Source: Christensenella sp. UBA4379 (lineage in GTDB: Bacteria; Bacillota; Clostridia; Christensenellales; Aristaeellaceae). Taken from it: a stretch of DNA of 9,519 nt. A model generated the notes under the pieces. That model did no database searches. It saw only the letters and a program-made list of their open reading frames with translations, and was not told the origin of the DNA. This document shows, piece by piece, positions 1 through 5,470 of this stretch. Positions within the stretch are counted from its first letter, which is position 1; each line of letters opens with the position of its first letter. Made by a program: the position numbers and the translations under genes. The stretch lies in assembly GCA_002391225.1 (NCBI GenBank), contig DGRV01000044.1, forward strand, positions 8,640 to 18,158, in the 5' to 3' direction.

Positions 1-181
1 GCGGAGCAGAATATGCCTTAGGAAGAGAAGACACCTTCACTTCTGCGGGAGCAAAAATGCGTACCTTGCGGATTTGCCGCCTGGGGCTGTGAGGGCCCGG
101 AGATTGTGCCAGTGGCACAATCTCACCGAACAGCGGGCCGGCAGGCCCTGGAGGAAAGGGCGAGAGGCAAATCCGTAGGGG
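1..181 (+). repeat. Dispersed structured repeat, left full-length copy
   Basis: Non-coding repeat, possibly cut by the window edge. It shares a series of blocks, in the same order, with the reverse complement of 7522-7702: gcggagca, gcgggagcaaaaat, ttgccgcctgggg, gcccgg, an 11-bp hairpin, a GGGCC/GGCCC hairpin, and GGGCGAGAGGCAAATCCG (158-175, identical 18-mer at 7546-7563 on the other strand). The 11-bp hairpin has arms 100-110 (GAGATTGTGCC) and 114-124 with loop AGT. The second hairpin has arms 135-139 and 144-148 with loop GGCA. The stretch between gcggagca and gcgggagca (about 9-45) does not match the right-hand copy. No open frame here resembles a protein. REP-like or MITE-like element, or an RNA element; the class is not established. 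Confidence 0.8.
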
Positions 182-189
182 AAAGCGTG

Positions 190-274
190 GGCTTTGAGGG
201 CCCAGAGATTGTGCCGGTGGCACAATCTCACCGAAAAGCGGGCCGGAAGGCCCTGGAAAGGGGACAGAGTCCCC
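190..274 (+). repeat. Dispersed structured repeat, left short copy
   Basis: Second, shorter copy in the same orientation as 1-181. It repeats the GAGGGCCC-hairpin-ACCGAA-AGCGGGCCGG-AGGCCCTGG block of the first copy almost exactly. The 11-bp hairpin arms are 205-215 and 219-229 with loop GGT, and the second hairpin has arms 240-244 and 249-253 with loop GGAA. The copy ends in a small palindrome, GGGGAC-aga-GTCCCC (260-274), related to the GGGGGAC/GTCCCCC palindrome that closes the right-hand copies at 7522-7547. It is non-coding. Confidence 0.8.
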
Positions 275-280
275 GTCCCA

Positions 281-311
281 GTAACTGTTCAGTCGATGAC
301 TGAACAGTTAC
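281..311. promoter_or_regulatory. Perfect 14-bp inverted repeat upstream of the esterase
   Basis: GTAACTGTTCAGTC (281-294) is followed by the 3-base loop GAT and its exact reverse complement (298-311). No T-run follows on the plus strand, so it is not a standard intrinsic terminator for upstream transcription. It lies 27 bp before the start of the esterase at 339 and directly after the repeat element. It could be an operator, a 5'-UTR hairpin, or the terminal palindrome of the repeat element. No confident -35/-10 pair was seen between it and the gene. Confidence 0.6.
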
Positions 312-338
312 GAATGATATGGAAAGGTAAGTGAATGC

Positions 339-1124
339 ATGAGGCATGAAGTGATCCCCCTTCCCGAAACCGGGGTAGAGCTGGAAACCTACCTGACGGA
401 CAACCGGGCGGTGGAGCCGGAAAGAAGAAGACCCCTGATCCTGATTTTCCCCGGCGGCGCCTATGCCTATCGCAGCGACCGGGAGGCCGAGCCGGTGGCC
501 CTGCGCCTGCTGGCCCTGGGCGTGCAGGCCGCCGTGGTGCGCTATTCCGTAGCGCCGTCGCGCTATCCCAAAGCGCTCCGGGAGGCCGCGGAGGCGGTCG
601 CCTATGCCCGCGCCCACGCGGAGGAATGGCTCTGCGACCCGCACAAAATCGCGGTGCTGGGCTTTTCCGCCGGCGGCCACGCTGCGGCCCATATCGGGCT
701 TAAATGGCGGCAGATGCTGAAGGGGGAGGCCTGCCGGCCGGACGCCATGATCCTATGCTACCCGGTGATCACCTCCGGCCCCTACGCCCACCGGGGCTCC
801 ATCGAAAACCTGCTGGGGGAGGACGCGGAGAAGCTGGCGGACGAGGTCTCTTTGGAAAAATTTGTCACCGGCGATACGCCGCCCACGTTTCTCTGGCATA
901 CCCGGGAGGACCAGAGCGTCCCGCCGGAAAACAGCCTCCTGCTGGCTTCGGCCCTCTGCGCCGGCGGCGTTCCCTTCGAGCTGCATCTTTGGCAGCGCGG
1001 CAGCCACGGCATGTCCCTGGGCAGCGACCAGGTCTATGCGCCGGACAACCCGAACATCCACCCGGAATGCCAGGAATGGATCGACATGGCCGTCCGCTGG
1101 CTGAAAGAGCTGAATAAGAATTGA
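339..1124 (+). CDS. Alpha/beta hydrolase, acetylesterase-like (BD-FAE/xylan-esterase type)
   Basis: Predicted serine esterase of 261 residues, probably cytoplasmic because no signal peptide is present. The family removes acetyl or feruloyl groups from plant-polysaccharide oligosaccharides or acts on small esters; the substrate here is unknown. Seen in the protein: the oxyanion-hole segment FPGGAY (37-42), the nucleophile elbow GFSAGGH with Ser110, the acid loop TREDQSVP with Asp191, and the catalytic GSHGM with His223. The YSVAP segment at 69-73 is typical of the esterase_lipase/BD-FAE group. Length is normal for a single-domain member. The start at 339 has GGAAAGG (321-327) about 11 bases upstream. 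The gene is followed at once by a terminator and preceded by repeats, so it is probably monocistronic. The carbohydrate-esterase role fits with uxaC in the same window but is inference. Confidence 0.88.
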   Translation: MRHEVIPLPETGVELETYLTDNRAVEPERRRPLILIFPGGAYAYRSDREAEPVALRLLALGVQAAVVRYSVAPSRYPKALREAAEAVAYARAHAEEWLCDPHKIAVLGFSAGGHAAAHIGLKWRQMLKGEACRPDAMILCYPVITSGPYAHRGSIENLLGEDAEKLADEVSLEKFVTGDTPPTFLWHTREDQSVPPENSLLLASALCAGGVPFELHLWQRGSHGMSLGSDQVYAPDNPNIHPECQEWIDMAVRWLKELNKN

Positions 1125-1127
1125 TCC

Positions 1128-1165
1128 AAGGGCTGCTGCGGTTGATTTCCCGCGGCGGCCCTTTT
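1128..1165 (+). terminator. Intrinsic terminator of the esterase gene
   Basis: A 14-bp stem (1128-1141 with 1150-1163) including two G-U pairs and an 8-base loop, ending in TTTT (1162-1165). It starts three bases after the esterase stop codon. Confidence 0.75.
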
Positions 1166-1207
1166 CCATTTGGCAAAAAAGCAGGGTCGGTAAAAATCTG
1201 TCACGGA

Positions 1208-1236
1208 TTGCGCTGGACCGGGGAGGATGGTATAAT
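1208..1236 (+). promoter_or_regulatory. Sigma-A-type extended -10 promoter for the cyclophilin gene
   Basis: The -10 is TATAAT (1231-1236), preceded by TGG, giving the extended TGnTATAAT form. A weak -35, TTGCGC, sits at 1208-1213 with a 17-bp spacer. Transcription would begin near 1243, leaving a leader of about 55 bases before the ATG at 1298. Confidence 0.75.
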
Positions 1237-1297
1237 TTCCTCACGATATGATTTGTATGCCCGGGGATCTGACCCGTACGGAAAGGATGTTGGAACG

Positions 1298-2356
1298 ATG
1301 CGAATTTTTGCGGGAATCTTGGCGGTCCTCCTGACGCTTATTATGTCTGTCTCTGCCGTATGCGCGGAAGCCGGCGCGGAAAACCCGGTGGTGGTGCTGC
1401 GGGTGGCGGAGTACGGGGATATTTACCTGGAGCTCGATCCAAAGGCCGCGCCGGAGACGGTGAAGAACTTTCTGAGCCTGGTGGACAGCGGTTTTTATAA
1501 CGGCCTGACCTTCCACCGGATCATTGCCGGGTTCATGGCCCAGGGCGGCTGCCCGCTGGGCAACGGAACCGGCGGCAGCGGGACCAACATCAAGGGAGAG
1601 TTTTCGTCAAACGGCGTCGACAATCTCCTGAAGCATGAGCGGGGCGTCCTGTCCATGGCCCGCTCTTCCGATCCGAACAGCGCTTCCAGTCAGTTCTTCA
1701 TCATGCACGCGGACGCCCCGCATCTGGACGGCAGCTACGCCGCCTTCGGCCGCGTCCTGAGCGGCATGGGCGTGGTGGACGCCATGTGTCAAAACGCCCA
1801 TGTGACCGATTCCAACGGCACCGTGCCCAGGGAAGACCAGCCGGTGATCACCGAAGCGGCGCGGGCGGACCGGGCGCAGGCGGAGGCCGCCGCGGCCCGG
1901 GAGGCTGAAAACGGGGCCGAAGGCGGCGTGTTCGACGACCCTGTGACCGGCCTTTCCTTCTCTCTGCCCGAAGGCTGGCGTCTGCAGAGCTGCGCGGGCG
2001 GCAGCGCTTCCTTTACGAACGGGGAAGCTTCCTTTTCCCTGAGTACGATGGACGTCTGGCGTCAGCTGGGCAAAGCGGCCCAGGAGCGCTATATCGCCGC
2101 CGGTTATCCGCGGGACCAGCTGACGACAGGGGCTTTTAACCGCTCCGCCTTCGCCGCCTCCGCCGGGGTAAAGGAGGACCAGCTTCAGGAGGAAACCGTG
2201 AGCGGCGCCCTCTGGCTGACCACCGAAGCTGAACGGGATGGAAAAACGGTGCAATTTCATATCGGCGCCGTCAAAGGCACGGTCATCGTTCTGGCCGGAG
2301 ACCAGGACGCCGCCGGAGCCATCAGCGAGGTCCTTTCTTCCCTGACGGTGGAGTAA
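1298..2356 (+). CDS. Secreted cyclophilin-type peptidyl-prolyl cis-trans isomerase with extra C-terminal domain
   Basis: Catalyses cis-trans isomerisation of Xaa-Pro bonds, here probably outside the membrane, assisting folding of exported proteins. The 352-residue product starts with a signal peptide (MRIF, then a hydrophobic run at about 4-20, then AEA at 23-25). A cyclophilin domain spans about 30-186: FHRIIAGFMAQGG (72-84, with Arg74, Phe79, Met80 and Gln82 matching the catalytic set), SMARSSDPNSASSQFFI (119-135) and HLDGSYAAFGRV (142-153). The tryptophan and histidine of human CypA are His142 and Tyr147 here, a substitution common in bacterial cyclophilins. An Ala/Glu-rich linker (about 187-208) leads to a domain (about 211-352, VFDDPVTGLSFSLPEGW...) not recognised. 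The frame stays open back to 1121, but the ATG at 1298 has GGAAAGG (1280-1286) and a promoter at 1208-1236, and begins the signal peptide. Cys22 is not in a good lipobox. Confidence 0.9.
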   Translation: MRIFAGILAVLLTLIMSVSAVCAEAGAENPVVVLRVAEYGDIYLELDPKAAPETVKNFLSLVDSGFYNGLTFHRIIAGFMAQGGCPLGNGTGGSGTNIKGEFSSNGVDNLLKHERGVLSMARSSDPNSASSQFFIMHADAPHLDGSYAAFGRVLSGMGVVDAMCQNAHVTDSNGTVPREDQPVITEAARADRAQAEAAAAREAENGAEGGVFDDPVTGLSFSLPEGWRLQSCAGGSASFTNGEASFSLSTMDVWRQLGKAAQERYIAAGYPRDQLTTGAFNRSAFAASAGVKEDQLQEETVSGALWLTTEAERDGKTVQFHIGAVKGTVIVLAGDQDAAGAISEVLSSLTVE

Positions 2357-2496
2357 GGCGCTGAAAGCGATCAGGAGCTATCGATTCATTGCCGGCCCCG
2401 CTGGGTCACGCCGTCTGAGGTGGAAGCGAAGGCAAACGCGGAACGGCAGCGGATGCGTTTGCAGAAGAACCTGACGATGAACTGGAGGAGGATACG

Positions 2497-2700
2497 GTGA
2501 CTTCGCGGAAGAGACGCATGGCGCTGGTATTCATTTGCCTGGCCCTGCTTGCGGGAGAGACTGCGGGCAAAGCCGAGGGGGCGTTTGGCTATATTGACCG
2601 GGAGGGAAATCCGGTCATCCCCCGCCAATTCAGCTACGCCTATGCGTTTTATTCCGGCAGGGCGAGAGTGTTTTTCGGCACACTGAATCAGAACGGCTAG
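2497..2700 (+). CDS. Short secreted protein with a single WG-like repeat (probable truncated remnant)
   Basis: A 67-residue product starting at GTG, chosen because GGAGGAG (2484-2490) lies 6 bases upstream. Residues 1-28 form a signal peptide (MTSRKRR, then a hydrophobic core, then ETAGKAEG). What follows, FGYIDREGNPVIPRQFSYA.AF..GRARV, matches the WG-repeat consensus (WGYIDKTGKxVIPPQF...F.EGLA.V), with Phe in place of the Trp. WG-repeat proteins normally carry many tandem units; this one stops after one, with TAG just after NQNG. The frame beyond the stop (PDESPFEDKN...) shows no further repeats, so this is not a simple single stop in an intact gene. Most likely a decayed or 3'-deleted gene; a functional mini-protein is possible because the ribosome site is intact. 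Confidence 0.55.
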   Translation: MTSRKRRMALVFICLALLAGETAGKAEGAFGYIDREGNPVIPRQFSYAYAFYSGRARVFFGTLNQNG

Positions 2701-2808
2701 CCGGACGAATCACCGTTTGAAGATAAAAACAGTCAGCTAAAGAGGACAGAGCTTCTTCCAAATCCTGTTATCCTGTGAGAACAATACTGTGAAAGGTGGT
2801 TGTTTCTC

Positions 2809-3252
2809 ATGAAGGGTACAGGATTTTTTTATCGCTTTCTCTGCTTATTGTTGATCGCTGCGCTGCTGGTACCTGCCGCGGCGGCGGAAGCAATGGATCT
2901 GTCGTCCTTGTCCAACGACGAGATCGCTGCCCTGCTGGAAAAAGTAAATGAAGAAGTGGTCCAGCGGGGGATCAGCAAGACGGCAAAGCTGCCGAAGGGG
3001 ACTTATACGGCAGGCACTGACATTCCTGCAGGGCGGTACATCTATACCTGTCTGGCCGTGGGCGAGGAATGGGGAAGCGTGACCGTCTATTCTGACGGAG
3101 GCAAAGGCAATCAGATCCTTTGGGAAGTGCTGACAGCGCCCCAGGAGGGCCAGGAGCCCACAACGATTTTCATGACCCTGAACGAGGGCGACCAGCTGAA
3201 ATCAGGCGTCCCGTTCAGCCTGACCATCATGCCGGGCATCCTGTTTCAGTAA
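2809..3252 (+). CDS. Small secreted protein with DIPAG motif, unknown function
   Basis: A 147-residue exported protein. The start is the ATG at 2809 with AAGGTGG (2793-2799) 9 bases upstream; an in-frame TTG at 2800 overlaps the end of that ribosome site and is less likely. The signal peptide has FFYRF, a strongly hydrophobic run (about 11-21) and the cleavage region PAAAAEA (22-28). The mature part opens with an acidic helix (DLSSLSNDEIAALLEKVNEEVVQRG, 30-54), a type of segment common at the N-terminus of clostridial secreted proteins. A beta-rich domain follows with LPKGTYTAGTDIPAGRY (61-77). The G.Y.AG.DIPAG.Y motif recurs in many uncharacterised Bacillota surface or secreted proteins. No catalytic residues are evident. 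A hairpin terminator follows at 3270. Function unknown; an envelope-associated binding module is a guess. Confidence 0.8.
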   Translation: MKGTGFFYRFLCLLLIAALLVPAAAAEAMDLSSLSNDEIAALLEKVNEEVVQRGISKTAKLPKGTYTAGTDIPAGRYIYTCLAVGEEWGSVTVYSDGGKGNQILWEVLTAPQEGQEPTTIFMTLNEGDQLKSGVPFSLTIMPGILFQ

Positions 3253-3269
3253 CCCGGTGAAATATGTGA

Positions 3270-3304
3270 ACGAAAAGGCGCTGGACATCACAGTGCCTTT
3301 TCGT
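3270..3304 (+). terminator. Hairpin terminator after the DIPAG protein
   Basis: A 14-bp stem (ACGAAAAGGC... at 3270-3283 with 3291-3304, one G-U pair) and a 7-base loop. The descending arm contains TTTT (3298-3301), and the A-run of the other arm gives similar properties on the minus strand. It begins 17 bases after the stop codon at 3252. Confidence 0.6.
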
Positions 3305-3361
3305 TATATCGCGAAAAAAACATGGACTGTTATAGGAGCAAAAAGAAGGAGGATCAAAAAA

Positions 3362-3646
3362 ATGCCCTATAACAGAAAAGCCTTTGGTATTGTCATCGGA
3401 CGTATTCGTATTCAGAAGGGAATGACGCAGGAAAGCCTGTCCGGCCTTGCAGGCATCGCGAGGAGCCACCTGGCGGAATTGGAAAACGGCAGGAAGACGG
3501 TCAAGCTGAGCACCCTGTGGAACATCGCGTACGCCCTTGACCTGAGGCCAAGCGAGCTGGTCCGTCTGGTGGAAACGGAAACAGAAAGGAGCGGTGAAGG
3601 AGGAGAAGATGAAAGAAAGAAATTTCAGATAAGCTGTGATCTATAG
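3362..3646 (+). CDS. XRE-family helix-turn-helix transcriptional regulator
   Basis: A 94-residue DNA-binding protein. The start is the ATG at 3362 with AAGGAGG (3346-3352) 9 bases upstream; the longer frame back to 3257 would run through the preceding terminator hairpin and is rejected. One Cro/C1-type HTH covers about 9-70: GRIRIQKGMTQESLSGLAGIARSHLAELENGRKTVKLSTLWNIAYALDL... shows the MTQE.L..LAG helix (21-31), the recognition helix (about 33-40) and the ENG turn. A short charged tail (71-94, ETETERSGEGGEDERKK) has no recognisable effector domain. It could be a standalone repressor, a prophage or plasmid-type regulator, or an antitoxin-like protein without its toxin; no toxin gene lies next to it. 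Targets are unknown; the repeat cluster at 3900-3988 before the next gene is one candidate. Confidence 0.85.
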   Translation: MPYNRKAFGIVIGRIRIQKGMTQESLSGLAGIARSHLAELENGRKTVKLSTLWNIAYALDLRPSELVRLVETETERSGEGGEDERKKFQISCDL

Positions 3647-3710
3647 CGGACACGGATCAGGCAAATATCTGATAAAACAAGAGCAGTCCAGTAACCTTTC
3701 ATGCGCACCT

Positions 3711-3745
3711 CCTCCCCAAATCTTTTGATGGGGAGGAATCTTTTT
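3711..3745 (+). terminator. Intrinsic terminator downstream of the XRE gene
   Basis: An 8-bp stem, CCTCCCCA (3711-3718) with TGGGGAGG (3729-3736), a 10-base loop, then AATCTTTTT with the T-run at 3741-3745. It lies 65 bases after the regulator stop. Confidence 0.75.
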
Positions 3746-3760
3746 ATGCAGTTGGATTAC

Positions 3761-3802
3761 TTTTCGGCAAAAACAGCATTGCACTGTTGTTTTTGCCGAA
3801 AA
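3761..3802. repeat. Perfect 15-bp inverted repeat in the ATPase upstream region
   Basis: TTTTCGGCAAAAACA (3761-3775) and its exact reverse complement (3788-3802), separated by 12 bases. Thirteen bases of the left arm (3762-3774, TTTCGGCAAAAAC) recur identically at 5366-5378 just after the ATPase gene. With AT-rich ends it could act as a second bidirectional terminator; its shared sequence with the other flank makes a cassette boundary also possible. Confidence 0.65.
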
Positions 3803-3870
3803 TTTATTGTGCCGGAGGAGCTAAGGCCATTGAAAGCGAAGAAATCTCTCTAATCGAAAGACTCCACAGT

Positions 3871-3899
3871 TTGCATGAAACTTCGATTTTGTTTATACT
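3871..3899 (+). promoter_or_regulatory. Candidate sigma-A promoter of the ATPase gene
   Basis: TTGCAT (3871-3876), a 17-bp spacer and TATACT (3894-3899). Predicted transcription start is near 3906, inside the first unit of the GAAAAGTG cluster, giving a leader of about 110 bases before the GTG at 4017. Confidence 0.55.
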
Positions 3900-3988
3900 G
3901 AAAAGTGTTCATTGAATCGATTGAAAAGTGAAAAGTAAATAACCGGAAAAGTGCAAAGCAAAACACTTGAAAAGTGTAAAGTGAAGTG
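3900..3988 (+). repeat. Cluster of GAAAAGTG-like short direct repeats
   Basis: GAAAAGTG or close variants occur at 3900-3907, 3923-3930, 3930-3937 (GAAAAGTA), 3946-3953, 3969-3976 and, degenerated, 3977-3983 and 3983-3988. One unit forms a small palindrome, ACACTT-GAA-AAGTGT (3963-3977). The units are irregularly spaced (about 7-23 bases apart) and sit between the promoter and the ribosome site of the ATPase. Iteron-like operator sites or a leader structure are possible. Confidence 0.6.
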
Positions 3989-4016
3989 TTACAATTCGAA
4001 CTGCGGGGGTGATTAT

Positions 4017-5300
4017 GTGAGCCTGACAAAAGAGGGTTATCGGCGCAGATTGATAGATGACAAAATCACACGCTATCTTCGGGTATTTGGTGCTATTTCG
4101 ATTGAAGGCCCGAAATGGTGCGGGAAAACATGGACTGGTCTGAATCACGCTAACAGCGTCAGTTATGTGACAGATCAAAGTGTGCTGAATCTGGCAGCCG
4201 TAGATCCAAAGTACATATTTATGAAAGAACGGCCGCAACTGATCGATGAATGGCAGGCCGTCCCCGGGATATGGGATGCGGTTCGTCACGAATGTGACAG
4301 TGACCATGAGAAAGGAAAATTCATTCTGACAGGTTCCACGTCTTTGCGGAAGAAAAGTGGCGAAAACAAAGTCCACCACACAGGGACTGGTAGGATTGCG
4401 CCGGTCAGGATGCATCCCATGAGTCTTTTCGAATCAGGAGACTCCTCTGGCGGAGCGTCACTGTCAGGGATGCTTGTCGGTGAGATCAATGAAGGATATG
4501 TCAGGAAAGTAGAGCTGGATGAGATAGCACGTTTGATCATTCGCGGCGGGTGGCCGGAAAACATCGATATGACGGAAGAGGATATTGGGATCATTCCGGA
4601 AAGCTATATCGATGCGGTTGTCACCATGGATATGCATGAAAGGCAGACGAAAAAGAGAAGTCCGCAAAAAATGCGCATGCTGCTTCATGCACTGGCACGA
4701 CACGAATCCACAGTGGCGGGCGATAAAACATTGCTTCGGGATATTGAAGATTACGAAAACAGCGAAGAATTGATCGAAAGCAGGGCTACGATCGCGGACT
4801 ATACTAGCGTACTTGACAGTCTGTTCCTGATTGCAAATCAGGAAGCATTCAGCATTCATTACAGATCATCCGCAAGGATCGGAAAATCGGCGAAGAGACA
4901 TCTGGTCGATCCGTCGCTCAGCTGTGCCAGCCTTCACTTAACGGTTGATAAACTGCTGAATGATCACGAGACCTTTGGACTGATGTTCGAGGCTTTGGCA
5001 GAAAGAGATCTGCGAATCTATGCTGACGTTTTGGGCGGACAGTTGTATCATTTCCGCGACAATGCTTCAGGGGATGAAGTGGATGCCATTGTGGAATTCA
5101 AAGACGGCGGCTATGCTGCATTTGAGATTAAACTGAGCGACGGGAGCATTCAGGATGCAATTGGAAGCCTCAGCAAATTCTATAAAAACGTGGAGAAAAA
5201 GCCGGAATATATGTGCGTGATCGTTGGACATCTCGATTCTGTCATGCGTGATCCGAAAACAGGGATTTATGTTGTCCCGGTCACGTCATTACAACCGTGA
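4017..5300 (+). CDS. AAA_14-domain ATPase with C-terminal DUF4143 (PD-(D/E)xK-like)
   Basis: A 427-residue predicted cytoplasmic P-loop ATPase of a family abundant and often multi-copy in anaerobic bacteria and archaea, without a settled function. Seen: Walker A GPKWCGKTW (31-39, Lys37), Walker B LIDEWQ (75-80, Asp77 and Glu78), sensor-like ILTGSTS (103-109), and the C-terminal GDEVDAIVEF...AAFEIKL (352-373), where Asp356, Glu370 and Lys372 fit a PD-(D/E)xK nuclease fold. The start was set at GTG 4017, since GGGGGTGAT (4005-4013) precedes it and the family starts a few residues before the YRRRLID-like motif; the frame is open to GTG 3951, but those 22 residues come from the short-repeat cluster. 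The gene is AT-richer than the rest of the window and flanked by 13-bp identical sequences, which suggests acquisition. It has its own promoter and no co-transcribed partner. Confidence 0.92.
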   Translation: MSLTKEGYRRRLIDDKITRYLRVFGAISIEGPKWCGKTWTGLNHANSVSYVTDQSVLNLAAVDPKYIFMKERPQLIDEWQAVPGIWDAVRHECDSDHEKGKFILTGSTSLRKKSGENKVHHTGTGRIAPVRMHPMSLFESGDSSGGASLSGMLVGEINEGYVRKVELDEIARLIIRGGWPENIDMTEEDIGIIPESYIDAVVTMDMHERQTKKRSPQKMRMLLHALARHESTVAGDKTLLRDIEDYENSEELIESRATIADYTSVLDSLFLIANQEAFSIHYRSSARIGKSAKRHLVDPSLSCASLHLTVDKLLNDHETFGLMFEALAERDLRIYADVLGGQLYHFRDNASGDEVDAIVEFKDGGYAAFEIKLSDGSIQDAIGSLSKFYKNVEKKPEYMCVIVGHLDSVMRDPKTGIYVVPVTSLQP

Positions 5301-5356
5301 GTAGCAGCTCACCTTGCTTTACTTTTACTACTTATGACTGCTCCATCTTGCTGCGA

Positions 5357-5378
5357 TTTGCCGTATTTCGGCAAAAAC
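5357..5378. repeat. Hairpin and 13-bp sequence shared with the ATPase upstream flank
   Basis: TTTGCCG (5357-5363) pairs with CGGCAAA (5369-5375) around a 5-base loop. TTTCGGCAAAAAC (5366-5378) is identical to 3762-3774. It lies 57 bases after the ATPase stop and has no T-run, so it is a poor terminator. The sharing with the upstream hairpin marks both sides of the ATPase gene. Confidence 0.55.
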
Positions 5379-5470
5379 GCCCGGAAATCGGTGGGAATGT
5401 GCCTTTCAGCAGGCAACGCAAATCAAGGAAAAACGGGGCATACGGACGCCATTCAGGAGGCAAAACCTAT

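Larger units (their letters stand above)
3647..3870. other. AT-rich non-coding stretch with two hairpins
   Basis: With the promoter and repeat cluster that follow, this gap between the regulator and the ATPase is 370 bases long. It contains a terminator at 3711-3745 and a long hairpin at 3761-3802. The rest (3803-3870) has a GGAGGAG (3813-3819) not followed by a convincing start codon. No gene is supported. Confidence 0.6.

Noticed and set aside
1..280. CRISPR array
   Set aside because: The repeated units are long, imperfect and strongly palindromic, with no regular unique spacers and no cas genes.
37..692. Open frames within the left repeats (both strands) and opposite the esterase N-terminus
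   Set aside because: They read through the structured repeats or the esterase antisense, with no start signals or domains.
1121..1297. N-terminal extension of the cyclophilin from the start of the open frame at 1121
   Set aside because: It would cover the esterase terminator and the extended -10 promoter, and would bury the signal peptide.
1607..2260. 217-codon minus-strand open frame inside the cyclophilin gene
   Set aside because: Shadow of the clear cyclophilin coding frame; no recognisable domain.
3829..3915. Possible 28-codon ORF (IESEEISLIERL...) after GGAGGAG at 3813-3819
   Set aside because: It would need a rare ATT start, has no family match, and overlaps the promoter of the ATPase gene.
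3362..5300. Toxin-antitoxin pair made of the XRE protein and the ATPase
   Set aside because: They are separated by 370 bases with a terminator and a separate promoter, and the ATPase is not a known toxin family.
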